From assembly GCA_030607715.1 (NCBI GenBank), contig JAUWJM010000014.1:1-18587 (forward strand): a stretch of DNA of 18,587 nucleotides, written 5' to 3'. Below the pieces are notes generated by a model. It saw nothing but the letters and a program-made list of their open reading frames with translations. It had not been told where the DNA came from and made no database searches. A program made the translations under genes and the position numbers. Shown here in pieces: positions 1 through 7,619 of this stretch. This DNA comes from Candidatus Aerophobota bacterium. Its GTDB lineage: Bacteria > Aerophobota > Aerophobia > Aerophobales > B3-G15. The stretch's first letter is position 1. Every line of letters begins with the position of its first letter.

Positions 1-224
1 GAAGTCATTGCTCGAGCCCCTGCTGCTGAGGCTCCATAAACCATATTTATAGCAGCTAATTCACTTTCTGCTTGAAGAAAAACTCCCCCTACTTCTCTAA
101 GCCTCTTAGACATATAAGCAGGGATTTCTGATTGGGGAGTAATGGGATAACCAAAATAGTAACGACATCCTCCCCTTACAGCTCCCTCAGCTAAAGCCTC
201 ATTGCCTGATAATAGAACCTTCAT
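1..224 (-). CDS. 2-oxoacid:ferredoxin oxidoreductase alpha subunit (VorB/KorA-like), 3' part beyond the window
   Basis: Only the first 74 codons are inside the window; the gene continues past base 1. The product would be the pyrimidine-binding (POR_N) subunit of a thiamine-diphosphate enzyme that oxidises a 2-oxoacid to acyl-CoA and reduces ferredoxin in the cytoplasm. The visible part reads [19 protein letters not shown], then [11 protein letters not shown] and a stretch around [19 protein letters not shown]. This is the conserved N-terminus of VorB/KorA-type alpha subunits. The ATG (224-222) directly abuts the rseP stop codon, so co-transcription is likely. There is no clear SD. The usual small ferredoxin-like subunit is not in front of it. 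Substrate class (branched-chain, 2-oxoglutarate or other) cannot be decided from this fragment. Such enzymes are typical of anaerobes. Confidence 0.87.
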   Translation of the reverse strand, partial: MKVLLSGNEALAEGAVRGGCRYYFGYPITPQSEIPAYMSKRLREVGGVFLQAESELAAINMVYGASAAGARAMT

Positions 225-1253
225 TTATTTTACCATTCTTAAAATATCTCGATAGGTTACCAAAAACATTAAGCTAATTAAAATAATAAAACCTATATAG
301 TGGACCAATGCCTCCTTTTCCATTTGTATAGGTTTTCTTCTGATCCCCTCTATCAATAAAAACACAAGTCTTCCGCCATCAAGGGCAGGAATAGGGAAAA
401 GGTTAAATAATCCTAAGTTTACCCCCAGAAGAGCAGCTAAGAAAAGAAAAGGAACTATTCCCATTTTTGCTGTTTGAGATACATATCTAACGATTCCTAC
501 AGGACCAGAAAATTCAGCAGGTAGTTTTCCTATAATCATGTTACCAAGAGAGCTTATAATTAACCAGGTTAACTGGCCTATTTCTTTAATACCTTTACCG
601 AGAGAAACCAAAGGATTGTATCGCGTAAAAATAACAGGAACAGAAATTCCAATTAAGCTTCTATTTTCCTCAGGGTTAAATTCAGGCTTTACAGGAATAG
701 TTAAAATATCTTTCTCTCTTTGAATCTTTAATATCAAAGTTTCTTGTTCATCCTGGTTAACAAAGGTAGCTATTTGTCCCCAATTAGTTATTTTTTTACC
801 ATTTATCTCAAGAATTTTATCCCCTGGTTTAATGCCGGCCGAGACAGCAGGAGAATCAGGAATAATTCCTCCCACTACTGTAGTGTTAAAATTATACGTT
901 TCAAACCCAATCATAAAAATGATTGCCAATAAAACAGCACTGGTCAAGTAGTTCATTGCTGAACCTGATAAAATTACCACAATTCTCTTCCACAAAGATT
1001 TAGATTGAAATCCCTCCTCTATGTCCTTCTCTCCTGGTTCCATGCCTGCTATTTTTACATATCCTCCGAGAGGAATAGCAGAAATTACATATTCAGTATG
1101 CTTTATCTTTTTCCCCCATATTTTAGGACCAAAACCAATAGAGAATTTTTCCACTTTCATCCCCGAGGCTTTGGCTGATAAAAAATGTCCCAGTTCATGG
1201 GGAAAAATTAAGATTAAAAAAATTACAATAACAAAAACAAGGGTAAGCATCAT
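225..1253 (-). CDS. rseP: RseP/RasP-type site-2 intramembrane zinc metalloprotease
   Basis: A polytopic inner-membrane protease that, in characterised relatives, cuts anti-sigma factors and signal-peptide remnants within the membrane. The HExxH zinc site lies in the first transmembrane helix (HELGH, residues 19-23). A PDZ domain spans about residues 112-190 (around GIIPDSPAVSAGIKPGDKI). The third zinc ligand region is NLFPIPALDGGRL, near residue 290. At 342 residues with one PDZ domain it resembles the single-PDZ bacterial type rather than the two-PDZ E. coli protein. The start is one of two consecutive ATGs (1253 or 1250). No SD precedes either, because the leader consists of short repeats. 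It follows cdsA after 86 bases without the usual dxr between. The anti-sigma factor at 10042-10506 is a plausible substrate, which is inference. Confidence 0.94.
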   Translation of the reverse strand: MMLTLVFVIVIFLILIFPHELGHFLSAKASGMKVEKFSIGFGPKIWGKKIKHTEYVISAIPLGGYVKIAGMEPGEKDIEEGFQSKSLWKRIVVILSGSAMNYLTSAVLLAIIFMIGFETYNFNTTVVGGIIPDSPAVSAGIKPGDKILEINGKKITNWGQIATFVNQDEQETLILKIQREKDILTIPVKPEFNPEENRSLIGISVPVIFTRYNPLVSLGKGIKEIGQLTWLIISSLGNMIIGKLPAEFSGPVGIVRYVSQTAKMGIVPFLFLAALLGVNLGLFNLFPIPALDGGRLVFLLIEGIRRKPIQMEKEALVHYIGFIILISLMFLVTYRDILRMVK

Positions 1254-1312
1254 TTTCGTTTATCTCGTTTGTTTCGTGCGACGTTCATTTCGTTTATTTC
1301 GTTGATCTCGTT
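1254..1312 (-). repeat. 9-base imperfect tandem repeat in the rseP leader
   Basis: Read on the minus strand, units of the form AACGARATN follow one another: AACGAGATC, AACGAAATA, AACGAAATG, a degenerate stretch, AACGAGATA, then AACGAAA running into the rseP ATG. It fills the whole region immediately before rseP, so no SD is present. Its function is unknown. Confidence 0.75.
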
Positions 1313-1349
1313 AACATATCACACATCACATATTACTCATTACATATTT
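1313..1349 (-). repeat. TAATATGTGATG-like low-complexity repeat covering the cdsA stop
   Basis: On the minus strand the words ATATGTAATG, AGTAATATGTG and ATGTGTGATATG form an imperfect short-period repeat. It begins within the last codons of cdsA (VNM and the TAA stop) and continues to the 9-base repeat. The final cdsA codons therefore appear to have been supplied by the repeat. Confidence 0.6.
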
Positions 1350-2134
1350 ACACAATATTTAATATAATAGTAAAACAGAGGGACAGTGAAAAGTAAACTA
1401 TCAAATCTATCCAGGATCCCTCCATGTCCGGGCAAAATATTCCCAGAGTCCTTTATTTTCAACCCTCTCTTCAGCATAGACTCAAAAAAGTCTCCCATTT
1501 GTCCTGCTCCTCCTATAAGAAACCCTAAAATAACAGTGTGAGAAAGAGATAAAGAAAGCCATAGCCTTGAAATCAGCATAGCAGTTAAACTTAATAAAAT
1601 AGCACCTCCAAAACCCTCCTTTGACTTATGAGGACTATAGATGGGCAGGAGCTTGTGTTTTCCCCAAAATCTTCCCACAAAGTAAGCTCCCGTATCCCCC
1701 ATCCAGGTAACAAAAAAAATAGTTATGACTAATTTATCTCCCAGATGAGGAATCCCTCTTAAAATTATAATATAAGAAAAAAGGAAACTTATATAGAGAA
1801 TCCCCTTTAATGAAAGAGAAATATCAAGGAGAGCCCGATTAACTTTTAGCTTAAGAAACTGCCAGAAAAAAATTATAAAAATAATTACTGTTAAAACTGA
1901 AGGGATAACCCCCTCTCCTTTAAAATAAACTAACACAGGGAGAAGAAGGCCTGAACATACATAAAAGAGTAAACTCCCTGGTTTAAAATCAGGATGAACT
2001 CCCCTGTAAAACTCAACTAATCCTACTGCGATTACAGCACAAATTAAGATTAAGAATAATATCCCTCCCATCAAACTAAAAATTATAAAGATGGGAATAA
2101 AAATAGCAGAAATAATTACTCTTTTTAAAAGCAA
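1340..2134 (-). CDS. cdsA: Phosphatidate cytidylyltransferase (CDP-diglyceride synthase)
   Basis: Makes CDP-diacylglycerol from phosphatidic acid and CTP in the inner membrane, the branch point of phospholipid synthesis. The protein is very hydrophobic, with about seven to eight membrane segments over 264 residues. The C-terminal family signature is complete at about residues 219-246: SMLKRGLKIKDSG followed by LPGHGGILDRFDS, with the metal-binding Asp residues. The start is TTG at 2134, one base after the uppS stop. AAAGGG lies 8 bases before it, and no ATG/GTG alternative with a better SD is visible. Coupling to uppS is therefore likely. The last residues (CVNM) fall within a repeat and look non-homologous to the family. 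Confidence 0.94.
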   Translation of the reverse strand: MLLKRVIISAIFIPIFIIFSLMGGILFLILICAVIAVGLVEFYRGVHPDFKPGSLLFYVCSGLLLPVLVYFKGEGVIPSVLTVIIFIIFFWQFLKLKVNRALLDISLSLKGILYISFLFSYIIILRGIPHLGDKLVITIFFVTWMGDTGAYFVGRFWGKHKLLPIYSPHKSKEGFGGAILLSLTAMLISRLWLSLSLSHTVILGFLIGGAGQMGDFFESMLKRGLKIKDSGNILPGHGGILDRFDSLLFTVPLFYYYIKYCVNM

Positions 2135-2135
2135 A

Positions 2136-2861
2136 TCATTTTCCCTTTATCCTTCCAAACCTTCTCTCCCTCCCGGCATAATCCCTAAGAGCTTCAAGGA
2201 AGTGTTCCTTATTAAACTCAGGCCAGTATACAGGAGTTATCCAAATCTCAGTATAGGCAATTTGCCAGAGAAGGAAATTGCTCACCCGAAAGTCTCCTCC
2301 GGTACGGATAAGAAGATCCGGATAGGGAAGATCTGAAGTGTATAGGTATCTTTTAAAGAGCTCCTTATCTATATCCGAGACAGAGATAATCCCTCTTTTA
2401 ACAGCAAGGGATATAGCCTTAACTGCATCTACAATTTCTTCCTGACCTCCGTAGCTTATAGCTAAGTTAAGGATGAAATCTTGATTGTTTCGGGTACCAA
2501 GGGTTACTCTCTTAATTTTTTCCTTTAAAGAGGGGGAAAGATTATTCTTTCTCCCAATAATCCGAAGTTGGGTCTTTTTCTTTTTTAAATTTTTCTCTTC
2601 CCTATCTAAATAATTTTCAAACCTTGACATTAAAAAATCTACTTCTCGGCGAGGTCTATTCCAGTTTTGCTGAGAAAAAGCATAGAGAGTAAGAATTTTT
2701 ATCCCCAGCTCAGAACAGATATCCGTCATTTCCCTTATTTTTCCCATTCCTTTCCGATGGCCCTCTATTCTTGGTAAACCTTTAGCTCTTGCCCATCTAC
2801 CATTTCCATCCATAATAATGGCTATATGACGGGGAAGTTTATCTTGAGAAATATTTATCAT
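2136..2861 (-). CDS. uppS: Isoprenyl (undecaprenyl) diphosphate synthase
   Basis: Cis-prenyltransferase that extends farnesyl diphosphate with isopentenyl diphosphate to the C55 carrier lipid of peptidoglycan and LPS synthesis. MDGNGRWA (residues 17-24) carries the catalytic Asp18. The substrate-binding stretch is YAFSQQNWNRP (60-70). The C-terminal signature is DLLIRTGGDFRVSNFLLWQ (182-200), with Glu205 of YTEI retained. By alignment to the E. coli enzyme, the SSENW element reads SQQNW and the usual TGGE reads TGGD. At 241 residues it has normal family length. The ATG lies 8 bases after the lpxC-fabZ stop, with GGAAAGG upstream. uppS-cdsA is a common bacterial gene pair. Confidence 0.96.
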   Translation of the reverse strand: MINISQDKLPRHIAIIMDGNGRWARAKGLPRIEGHRKGMGKIREMTDICSELGIKILTLYAFSQQNWNRPRREVDFLMSRFENYLDREEKNLKKKKTQLRIIGRKNNLSPSLKEKIKRVTLGTRNNQDFILNLAISYGGQEEIVDAVKAISLAVKRGIISVSDIDKELFKRYLYTSDLPYPDLLIRTGGDFRVSNFLLWQIAYTEIWITPVYWPEFNKEHFLEALRDYAGRERRFGRIKGK

Positions 2862-2869
2862 TAAAAGTT

Positions 2870-4159
2870 TTACCTTTCCACCAGACTAAATAAAAAATTA
2901 GCCTGAGCAACTATTTTCCCATTAACAGTGCTTACTGCTTCTACTTTACCTGTTTTCTTTTTAAGAATTAAGATCTTCACCTTTGTAATTAGCTGATCTC
3001 CAGGAACTACCGGATGTCTAAACCTTGCCTTGTCTATTCCGGCAAAGTAAGCTAATTTACCTTGATTCTCACTTTCATTTAAAAGATAAACCCCAGCTAC
3101 CTGAGCCATAGCTTCAACAATTAAGGCAGCCGGAACAACCGGATGTCCCGGAAAATGTCCTTCAAAGAAAGGTTCATTAATAGTGATATTTTTCATACCT
3201 ATTATTTCCCTCTTACTCAAACTTAAGATCTTATCTACCAGGAGGAAGGGATAGCGATGAGGAAGAATTCTTTCAATATCTCTTATATCCAAACAAACAC
3301 CTTTATTTTCTTCCTCTTCTATTAGCTTCTCTAAATTTTGAGCTAATTTAACATGGAATAAATGACCGGCCTTTACAGCTATAACATGAGCTTTAATTGG
3401 TCTTCCTAAAAGATAAAGATCACCAATTAAATCCAGTATTTTGTGACGCACTGGCTCATTGGAAAACCTTAAACCTTCCTCATTAACAACTCCCTTATCA
3501 TCTATTACCACTGCGTTTTCCAGACTACCACCTTGAACTAATCCCTCCGCCTTTAATTTCTCCACTTCCTTCATAAAACCAAAAGTTCGAGAAGGGGCAA
3601 TCTCTTTAATAAAGTTTTCCTCATTAATTACAAATTCTGCAAATTGAGATTTAAGTGGACTTTCAGGAAAATCAACGGTAAAATCAACAGTATAGGTAAT
3701 CTTAAATTTCTCACCAGGCAGGATTATTAACCTTTTCCCATCTTCCTCTATCCAGAAAGGTTTTTTCACTTTAAAAAATTGGCGAGGGGCATCCTGGAGA
3801 GCTATCCCAGCTCTTTGAATTAACCTTACCCAGGGAAGAGCACTTCCATCCCCAGCAGGAAATTCTTCTCCATCCATTTTTATAATTACATTACTTATGC
3901 TTAAACCCGATAAAGCTGCTAAAATATGTTCCACGGTGGTAATTCTTACTCCTCCTTCTCCAATACTGGTTCCTCTTTCATTACTAACTACCTTGGCTGC
4001 TTTTACCTTAATATGGGGACAAGAAGGTAAATCTGTTCTGATAAAAACTATTCCAGAATTAATTGGGGCTGGATTTAGGGTTACTGTTACTTCTTTACCT
4101 GTATGCAAACCTACACCCTTATAGGAAACCTTATTTTTAACACTTTTTTGCATCTGCAT
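2870..4159 (-). CDS. lpxC-fabZ: Fused UDP-3-O-acyl-N-acetylglucosamine deacetylase / 3-hydroxyacyl-ACP dehydratase
   Basis: One 429-residue protein joins two enzymes. Residues 1-280 are LpxC, the committed deacetylase of lipid A synthesis. Its general base and first zinc ligand are Glu77-His78 in TTVEHILAALSGL. His239 and Asp243 (VRHKILDLIGD) complete the zinc site, and His266 (KAGH) is the general acid. A Glu-rich linker (281-287) leads to FabZ (289-429), the dehydratase of fatty-acid elongation. It has LPHRYPFLLVDKI, catalytic His339 in HFPGHP and Glu349 in LIVEAMAQ. The fusion is best known in Bacteroidota and may let the two enzymes share the hydroxyacyl-ACP pool. It starts 3 bases after lpxD, with AGGG in front. 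The lpxA gene that often follows is absent here; uppS comes next. Confidence 0.96.
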   Translation of the reverse strand: MQMQKSVKNKVSYKGVGLHTGKEVTVTLNPAPINSGIVFIRTDLPSCPHIKVKAAKVVSNERGTSIGEGGVRITTVEHILAALSGLSISNVIIKMDGEEFPAGDGSALPWVRLIQRAGIALQDAPRQFFKVKKPFWIEEDGKRLIILPGEKFKITYTVDFTVDFPESPLKSQFAEFVINEENFIKEIAPSRTFGFMKEVEKLKAEGLVQGGSLENAVVIDDKGVVNEEGLRFSNEPVRHKILDLIGDLYLLGRPIKAHVIAVKAGHLFHVKLAQNLEKLIEEEENKGVCLDIRDIERILPHRYPFLLVDKILSLSKREIIGMKNITINEPFFEGHFPGHPVVPAALIVEAMAQVAGVYLLNESENQGKLAYFAGIDKARFRHPVVPGDQLITKVKILILKKKTGKVEAVSTVNGKIVAQANFLFSLVER

Positions 4160-4162
4160 TGC

Positions 4163-5179
4163 TCATTCCCTATCTTTAATTGACTTTTCTAATCTCTCAA
4201 TACGTTTTAAAATTTCAGGCAAACGATAAGTAATAGCTTTTATTCTCTTTTGTTTAGCATGGTTCCTGGCTGGGAATCCGGAAACAAAAAGGTTAGGTGG
4301 AATATCTTTAGTTATCCCAGCCTTAGCTGCCACCATAACACCTGGTCCAATATTTACATGCTCGATTACCCCAGATTGGCCGGCTAAGACAGCTCCATCT
4401 CCAATACTTGAGCTACCCGAGACTCCTACCAAAGCTACCATAGCTACATTTTTCCCCACTTTTACATTGTGAGCAATATGAACTAAATTGTCAATTTTAG
4501 TTCCTTTACCTATTCTTGTTTCTCCAACTGTAGCTCTATCAATAGCTACATTAGCTCCGATTTCAACTTCATCCTCAATTATTACTCTTCCTATCTGAGG
4601 TATCTTGTAATAAGAACCATCTTCTTTTTTTACAAAGCCAAATCCATCTGATCCAATTACTGCTCCAGAGTGAACAATTACCCCCGTTCCTATAGAGGTT
4701 CCATAAAGGATAGTGACCCGGGGATGAAAAAAACTTCTCTTCCCTACACTTACTCCCTGGCCTAAATAGACAAAAGAAGAAAGATAAACATCATCCCCTA
4801 AGTTTGCCCCATCTTCTATCACAGAGTAAGGACCAATAGTAACTCTTTTCCCTATCTTAACATCTTTACCAATCACAACTGTCGTATGGATACCAACAAA
4901 TCGAAATTTTTGAGGAGCAAAAAGCTCCAATAATTGAGCAAAAGCTAAACGAGGGTTCTTTACCCGGATTATAGGTTTATTAAACTCTTCAACTTCCAGG
5001 GAAACAACTACTGCTGAGGCCTTGCTCTGCTCTGCTTTTTTTAAGAACTTTCCAGAAACAGCAAGGGTAATCTCTCCCTCCTTAGCTTCCTCCACCTTAG
5101 CTATTCCTTTGATGAGAACATCTTCCCCTCTCATTTCCCCCTTTACCATACTGGATAGTTCCTTTAATTTTTTTTTCAT
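4163..5179 (-). CDS. lpxD: UDP-3-O-(3-hydroxyacyl)glucosamine N-acyltransferase
   Basis: Third step of lipid A synthesis: it adds the second hydroxyacyl chain from acyl-ACP to the LpxC product in the cytoplasm. Residues 1-95 match the LpxD uridine-binding N-domain (KGEITLAVSGKFL-like region and IRVKNPRLAFAQLLELF). From about residue 97 to 295 there is a left-handed beta-helix of hexapeptide repeats (VGKRVTIGP, IGDDVYLS, IGANVAIDR and so on). The catalytic His is His237 in LVHIAHNVKVG. The C-terminal helix (LPEILKRIERLEKSI) is usual for the trimeric enzyme. At 338 residues it has normal length. The start overlaps the skp stop as ATGA, which indicates translational coupling. Confidence 0.96.
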   Translation of the reverse strand: MKKKLKELSSMVKGEMRGEDVLIKGIAKVEEAKEGEITLAVSGKFLKKAEQSKASAVVVSLEVEEFNKPIIRVKNPRLAFAQLLELFAPQKFRFVGIHTTVVIGKDVKIGKRVTIGPYSVIEDGANLGDDVYLSSFVYLGQGVSVGKRSFFHPRVTILYGTSIGTGVIVHSGAVIGSDGFGFVKKEDGSYYKIPQIGRVIIEDEVEIGANVAIDRATVGETRIGKGTKIDNLVHIAHNVKVGKNVAMVALVGVSGSSSIGDGAVLAGQSGVIEHVNIGPGVMVAAKAGITKDIPPNLFVSGFPARNHAKQKRIKAITYRLPEILKRIERLEKSIKDRE

Positions 5180-5712
5180 TTTTGCGCTTTATACTCCTGA
5201 TTTAACTCATGAATTACTTTTTCAGTTAAATCAAACTCTGGCTCAGGAGTAACGTAAATAAGAGCATCCTTATAAAAGACAAATCTGTACCCTTCTCTTT
5301 CGGCAATTTCTTTTACCCTAAGTTTAATATCTTTAAAACTTTCTTCGGAATACTCTTCATTTTTCTTATTTATCTCCTGGGAAATAAATTTCATAAACTC
5401 GTTAAGCTCCTGAGTTTTTGCAATAATTTCCTCCTTTCTTTTCTCTTTTGCCTCTTCAGTAAGTAAGAGTTCCTGGGCCTTGAGTTCTTCACTTAATCTT
5501 TCTATCTCTTCCCTCTTTGCCTTTATTTCTTTATTTGCCTCCTCCTTTTGCGAATCCCATAGAGCTTGAAAATCTTTTGTCTTATTGTATTCGTCAAAAA
5601 CCTTCTGCACATCTACATAAGCTGGATTAACAACTAACTCAGCTTTAGCTACCCGGATAAAGCCTCCCAAAAACAAAAAAATTAAAAGCACTCCCAAAAT
5701 TTTTAACTTCAT
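5176..5712 (-). CDS. Skp/OmpH-family periplasmic chaperone
   Basis: A periplasmic holdase of the Skp/OmpH family that in relatives keeps outer-membrane proteins soluble on the way to the BAM complex. A signal peptide occupies residues 1-24 (hydrophobic core LGVLLIFLFLGGF, cleavage after AKA). The next segment, NPAYVDVQKVFDEYNKTKD, is the conserved start of the trimer body. Residues 45-125 are a charged coiled coil (KEEANKEIKAKREEIERLSEELKAQE), the jellyfish tentacle. The C-terminal strand includes GYRFVFYKDALIYVTP. At 178 residues it has normal length. The SD AAAGGAG sits 5 bases before the ATG. The skp-lpxD pairing is widespread; bamA, which often precedes skp, is not here. Confidence 0.92.
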   Translation of the reverse strand: MKLKILGVLLIFLFLGGFIRVAKAELVVNPAYVDVQKVFDEYNKTKDFQALWDSQKEEANKEIKAKREEIERLSEELKAQELLLTEEAKEKRKEEIIAKTQELNEFMKFISQEINKKNEEYSEESFKDIKLRVKEIAEREGYRFVFYKDALIYVTPEPEFDLTEKVIHELNQEYKAQK

Positions 5713-5726
5713 TTTCTCTCCTTTGT

Positions 5727-6167
5727 TTAAATTATTTTCTCATTTATACCCATTTTCCTTAAAATTTTTCTCTCCTTATCTTTCATAACTTCTCTCATCT
5801 TTTCTCCCTCATCCTGATATCCCAAAAGATGAAGAACCCCATGAATTACTAAAAGAGCAAGCTCATCTTCAAAACTATGTCCTTTTGCCTGTCTTAGAGC
5901 TACTTGAGGACAAATAACCACATCCCCCAGAATATCTTTGGTAGAGATAAAATCATCCTCTATTGGAAAGGCTAAAACATCGGTGAAAGAGGACACCTTA
6001 CGAAACTTATCATTTAACTGCCTTATTTTATCTTGAGAAACCAAGGTTATGCTAACCTCCTTTCCCTGCTCCCCAAGTTCTGTTTGTAAAGTCAGGGATG
6101 CTGCTCTTCTCAAAACTTCCTCAGGAATATCTTCCCCCCCTAAATTATTTATCTCAATCATACGCAA
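5727..6167 (-). CDS. ybeY: YbeY-family endoribonuclease / rRNA maturation factor
   Basis: Metal-dependent RNase of 16S rRNA 3'-end maturation and ribosome quality control. Conserved blocks are FRKVSSFTDVLAFPI (residues 55-69), LGDVVICPQVALRQA (80-94) and the metal motif HGVLHLLGYQDE (109-120). Most family members have HGxLHLxGYDH, with a third His ligand; here that position is Asp119. Similar variants occur in some YbeY proteins, such as the GYKD forms in Bacteroidota, so activity is still likely. The start is uncertain. TTG at 6167 has AGGAGG 10 bases upstream, while ATG at 6161 has AAAGG 9 bases upstream. It follows the HD phosphohydrolase by 18 bases, the common phoH-yqfF-ybeY order. Confidence 0.92.
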   Translation of the reverse strand: MRMIEINNLGGEDIPEEVLRRAASLTLQTELGEQGKEVSITLVSQDKIRQLNDKFRKVSSFTDVLAFPIEDDFISTKDILGDVVICPQVALRQAKGHSFEDELALLVIHGVLHLLGYQDEGEKMREVMKDKERKILRKMGINEKII

Positions 6168-6185
6168 TTGCCTTTAGCCTCCTAT

Positions 6186-7619
6186 TTATCTACCCCGTGT
6201 ATGAGCTAAACCTGCAAGAGCACGGGTAAAAGCCTCTTTTATCTTAGCCAATTCTCCCAGAGTTAAATTGCATTCATCTAATTGATGATCCTCCAATTTA
6301 TTATTTAGTACTTTTTCTATCCGGGAGAATATTTCATTTCTGGTCAAAGATGAATCTTTATGAGCCCTTCTGGGAGAAAAACGAGAATCAGCTTCTACAG
6401 AATCGGCCAACATTATAATCGCTGATTCCTTACTTTGAGGTTTAGGACCTGGATAGCGAAAACTTGCCTCCTCAACTTGTTCCCTGGGTTCTTTTTTCTG
6501 TAAAGCCTTTCGATAAAAATAAGCTATAAGTCCTTTCCCATGGTGTTCAGTAATGATATCAATAACTGTCTTCGGAAGTCTATGAATTTTAGCCAGTTCA
6601 ATTCCATCCTTCACATGAGAGATAATTATTGTAGAACTCAAATTAGGCTTAACCTCTTGATGAGACTCACCAACAATATCTTCTAATCCACTATTTTCAA
6701 AGAAAAAATGAGGTCGAATAACCTTACCAACATCGTGATAGTAAGCTCCCACTCTGGATAAAAGAGCATTTGCTCCAATGCTTTCTGCTCCAGCTATAGC
6801 TAAAGTAGCTACCATTACGCTATGATGATAAGTGCCCGGAGCTTCTATGGATAATCTTTTTAAAAGAGGATGATTAAGATCTGTTAACTCAAGTAACTTA
6901 ATATCAGTAGTAATTCCAAAATATGTCTCCAAATAAGGAAGACTTATGGTTACTAAGATACTGGAAAAAATTCCATTTCCTAGCCCCCATAGTCCCTGAA
7001 TAAGAATTTGAGGAGACAAGAACTTATCTACTACTAAACCCATACCCACAATACTAATTAAATTAGTAAATCCTACCCAGACCCCCACTTTAGTAATATC
7101 GGTTCTCTGGTGAATAAAGGAAGCACCATAGACTCCTACTACTCCTCCAAAAACTAAACCAGGTAAAATCGCTAAACTTTCTGCATTAACTGTAAAGAGG
7201 ATGCTTAAGAGGACTATAGCAAGAATTGCCAAAAAAGGATTAAAAAAGAGAAACAACAGAATGGATAAGAAAGCAATAGGAACAAAATAATTGGAAATTT
7301 GAGGTAAAAGTAAAACGATTTTCCCCATTAAACTCGTAGATAAAAACAAAACCAGAAGCAAAAATAAAAAATTAACCGTTAAAAATTGGGGATAGAAGCG
7401 AAAAAGACAAATTAAAAAAATTAATACTGATAAAATGATAAGAATTACTGTTCCCAGTTTCACAGTTAGAGAAGCATCAAAAGGGGAAATAAAAACAAGA
7501 GAAAGTCCTCCTATCATTACCATTCCCCAAAGCCACTGAGAAAAATGAGATTTAGCAAAGATCTTTTTTATCTTATGATCTGTTGGTTCAGATTTTCTCC
7601 TATTTACTCTTCTGGGCAT
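6186..7619 (-). CDS. PgpH/YqfF-like 7TM HD-domain phosphohydrolase lacking the extracellular domain
   Basis: Membrane HD hydrolase related to PgpH/YqfF, which degrades cyclic di-AMP in characterised cases. After a basic N-terminus come about seven to eight hydrophobic segments (residues 30-235), then the cytoplasmic HD domain. This shows YHHSVMVA (His265/266), AYYHDVGKV (His295-Asp296), ISHVKDG (His335), ITEHHGKG (His359/360) and MLADSVEA (Asp406). Typical PgpH proteins are about 700 residues, with a large extracellular 7TMR-HDED domain after the first helix. Here the first helix leads almost directly to the membrane bundle (477 residues), so that domain is absent. I chose ATG 7619, which has AAAGGA 6 bases upstream. 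The longer frame from ATG 7637 has no spaced SD. Either start overlaps phoH, suggesting coupling. Confidence 0.88.
   Translation of the reverse strand: MPRRVNRRKSEPTDHKIKKIFAKSHFSQWLWGMVMIGGLSLVFISPFDASLTVKLGTVILIILSVLIFLICLFRFYPQFLTVNFLFLLLVLFLSTSLMGKIVLLLPQISNYFVPIAFLSILLFLFFNPFLAILAIVLLSILFTVNAESLAILPGLVFGGVVGVYGASFIHQRTDITKVGVWVGFTNLISIVGMGLVVDKFLSPQILIQGLWGLGNGIFSSILVTISLPYLETYFGITTDIKLLELTDLNHPLLKRLSIEAPGTYHHSVMVATLAIAGAESIGANALLSRVGAYYHDVGKVIRPHFFFENSGLEDIVGESHQEVKPNLSSTIIISHVKDGIELAKIHRLPKTVIDIITEHHGKGLIAYFYRKALQKKEPREQVEEASFRYPGPKPQSKESAIIMLADSVEADSRFSPRRAHKDSSLTRNEIFSRIEKVLNNKLEDHQLDECNLTLGELAKIKEAFTRALAGLAHTRGR

Noticed and set aside
538..1305. Short open frames on the plus strand opposite rseP.
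   Set aside because: They are antisense to a clearly conserved protease and have no recognisable protein features or SD; the same applies to other opposite-strand frames across the window.
1254..1349. CRISPR array or satellite.
   Set aside because: Units are only about 9 bases and degenerate, with no unique spacers between them.
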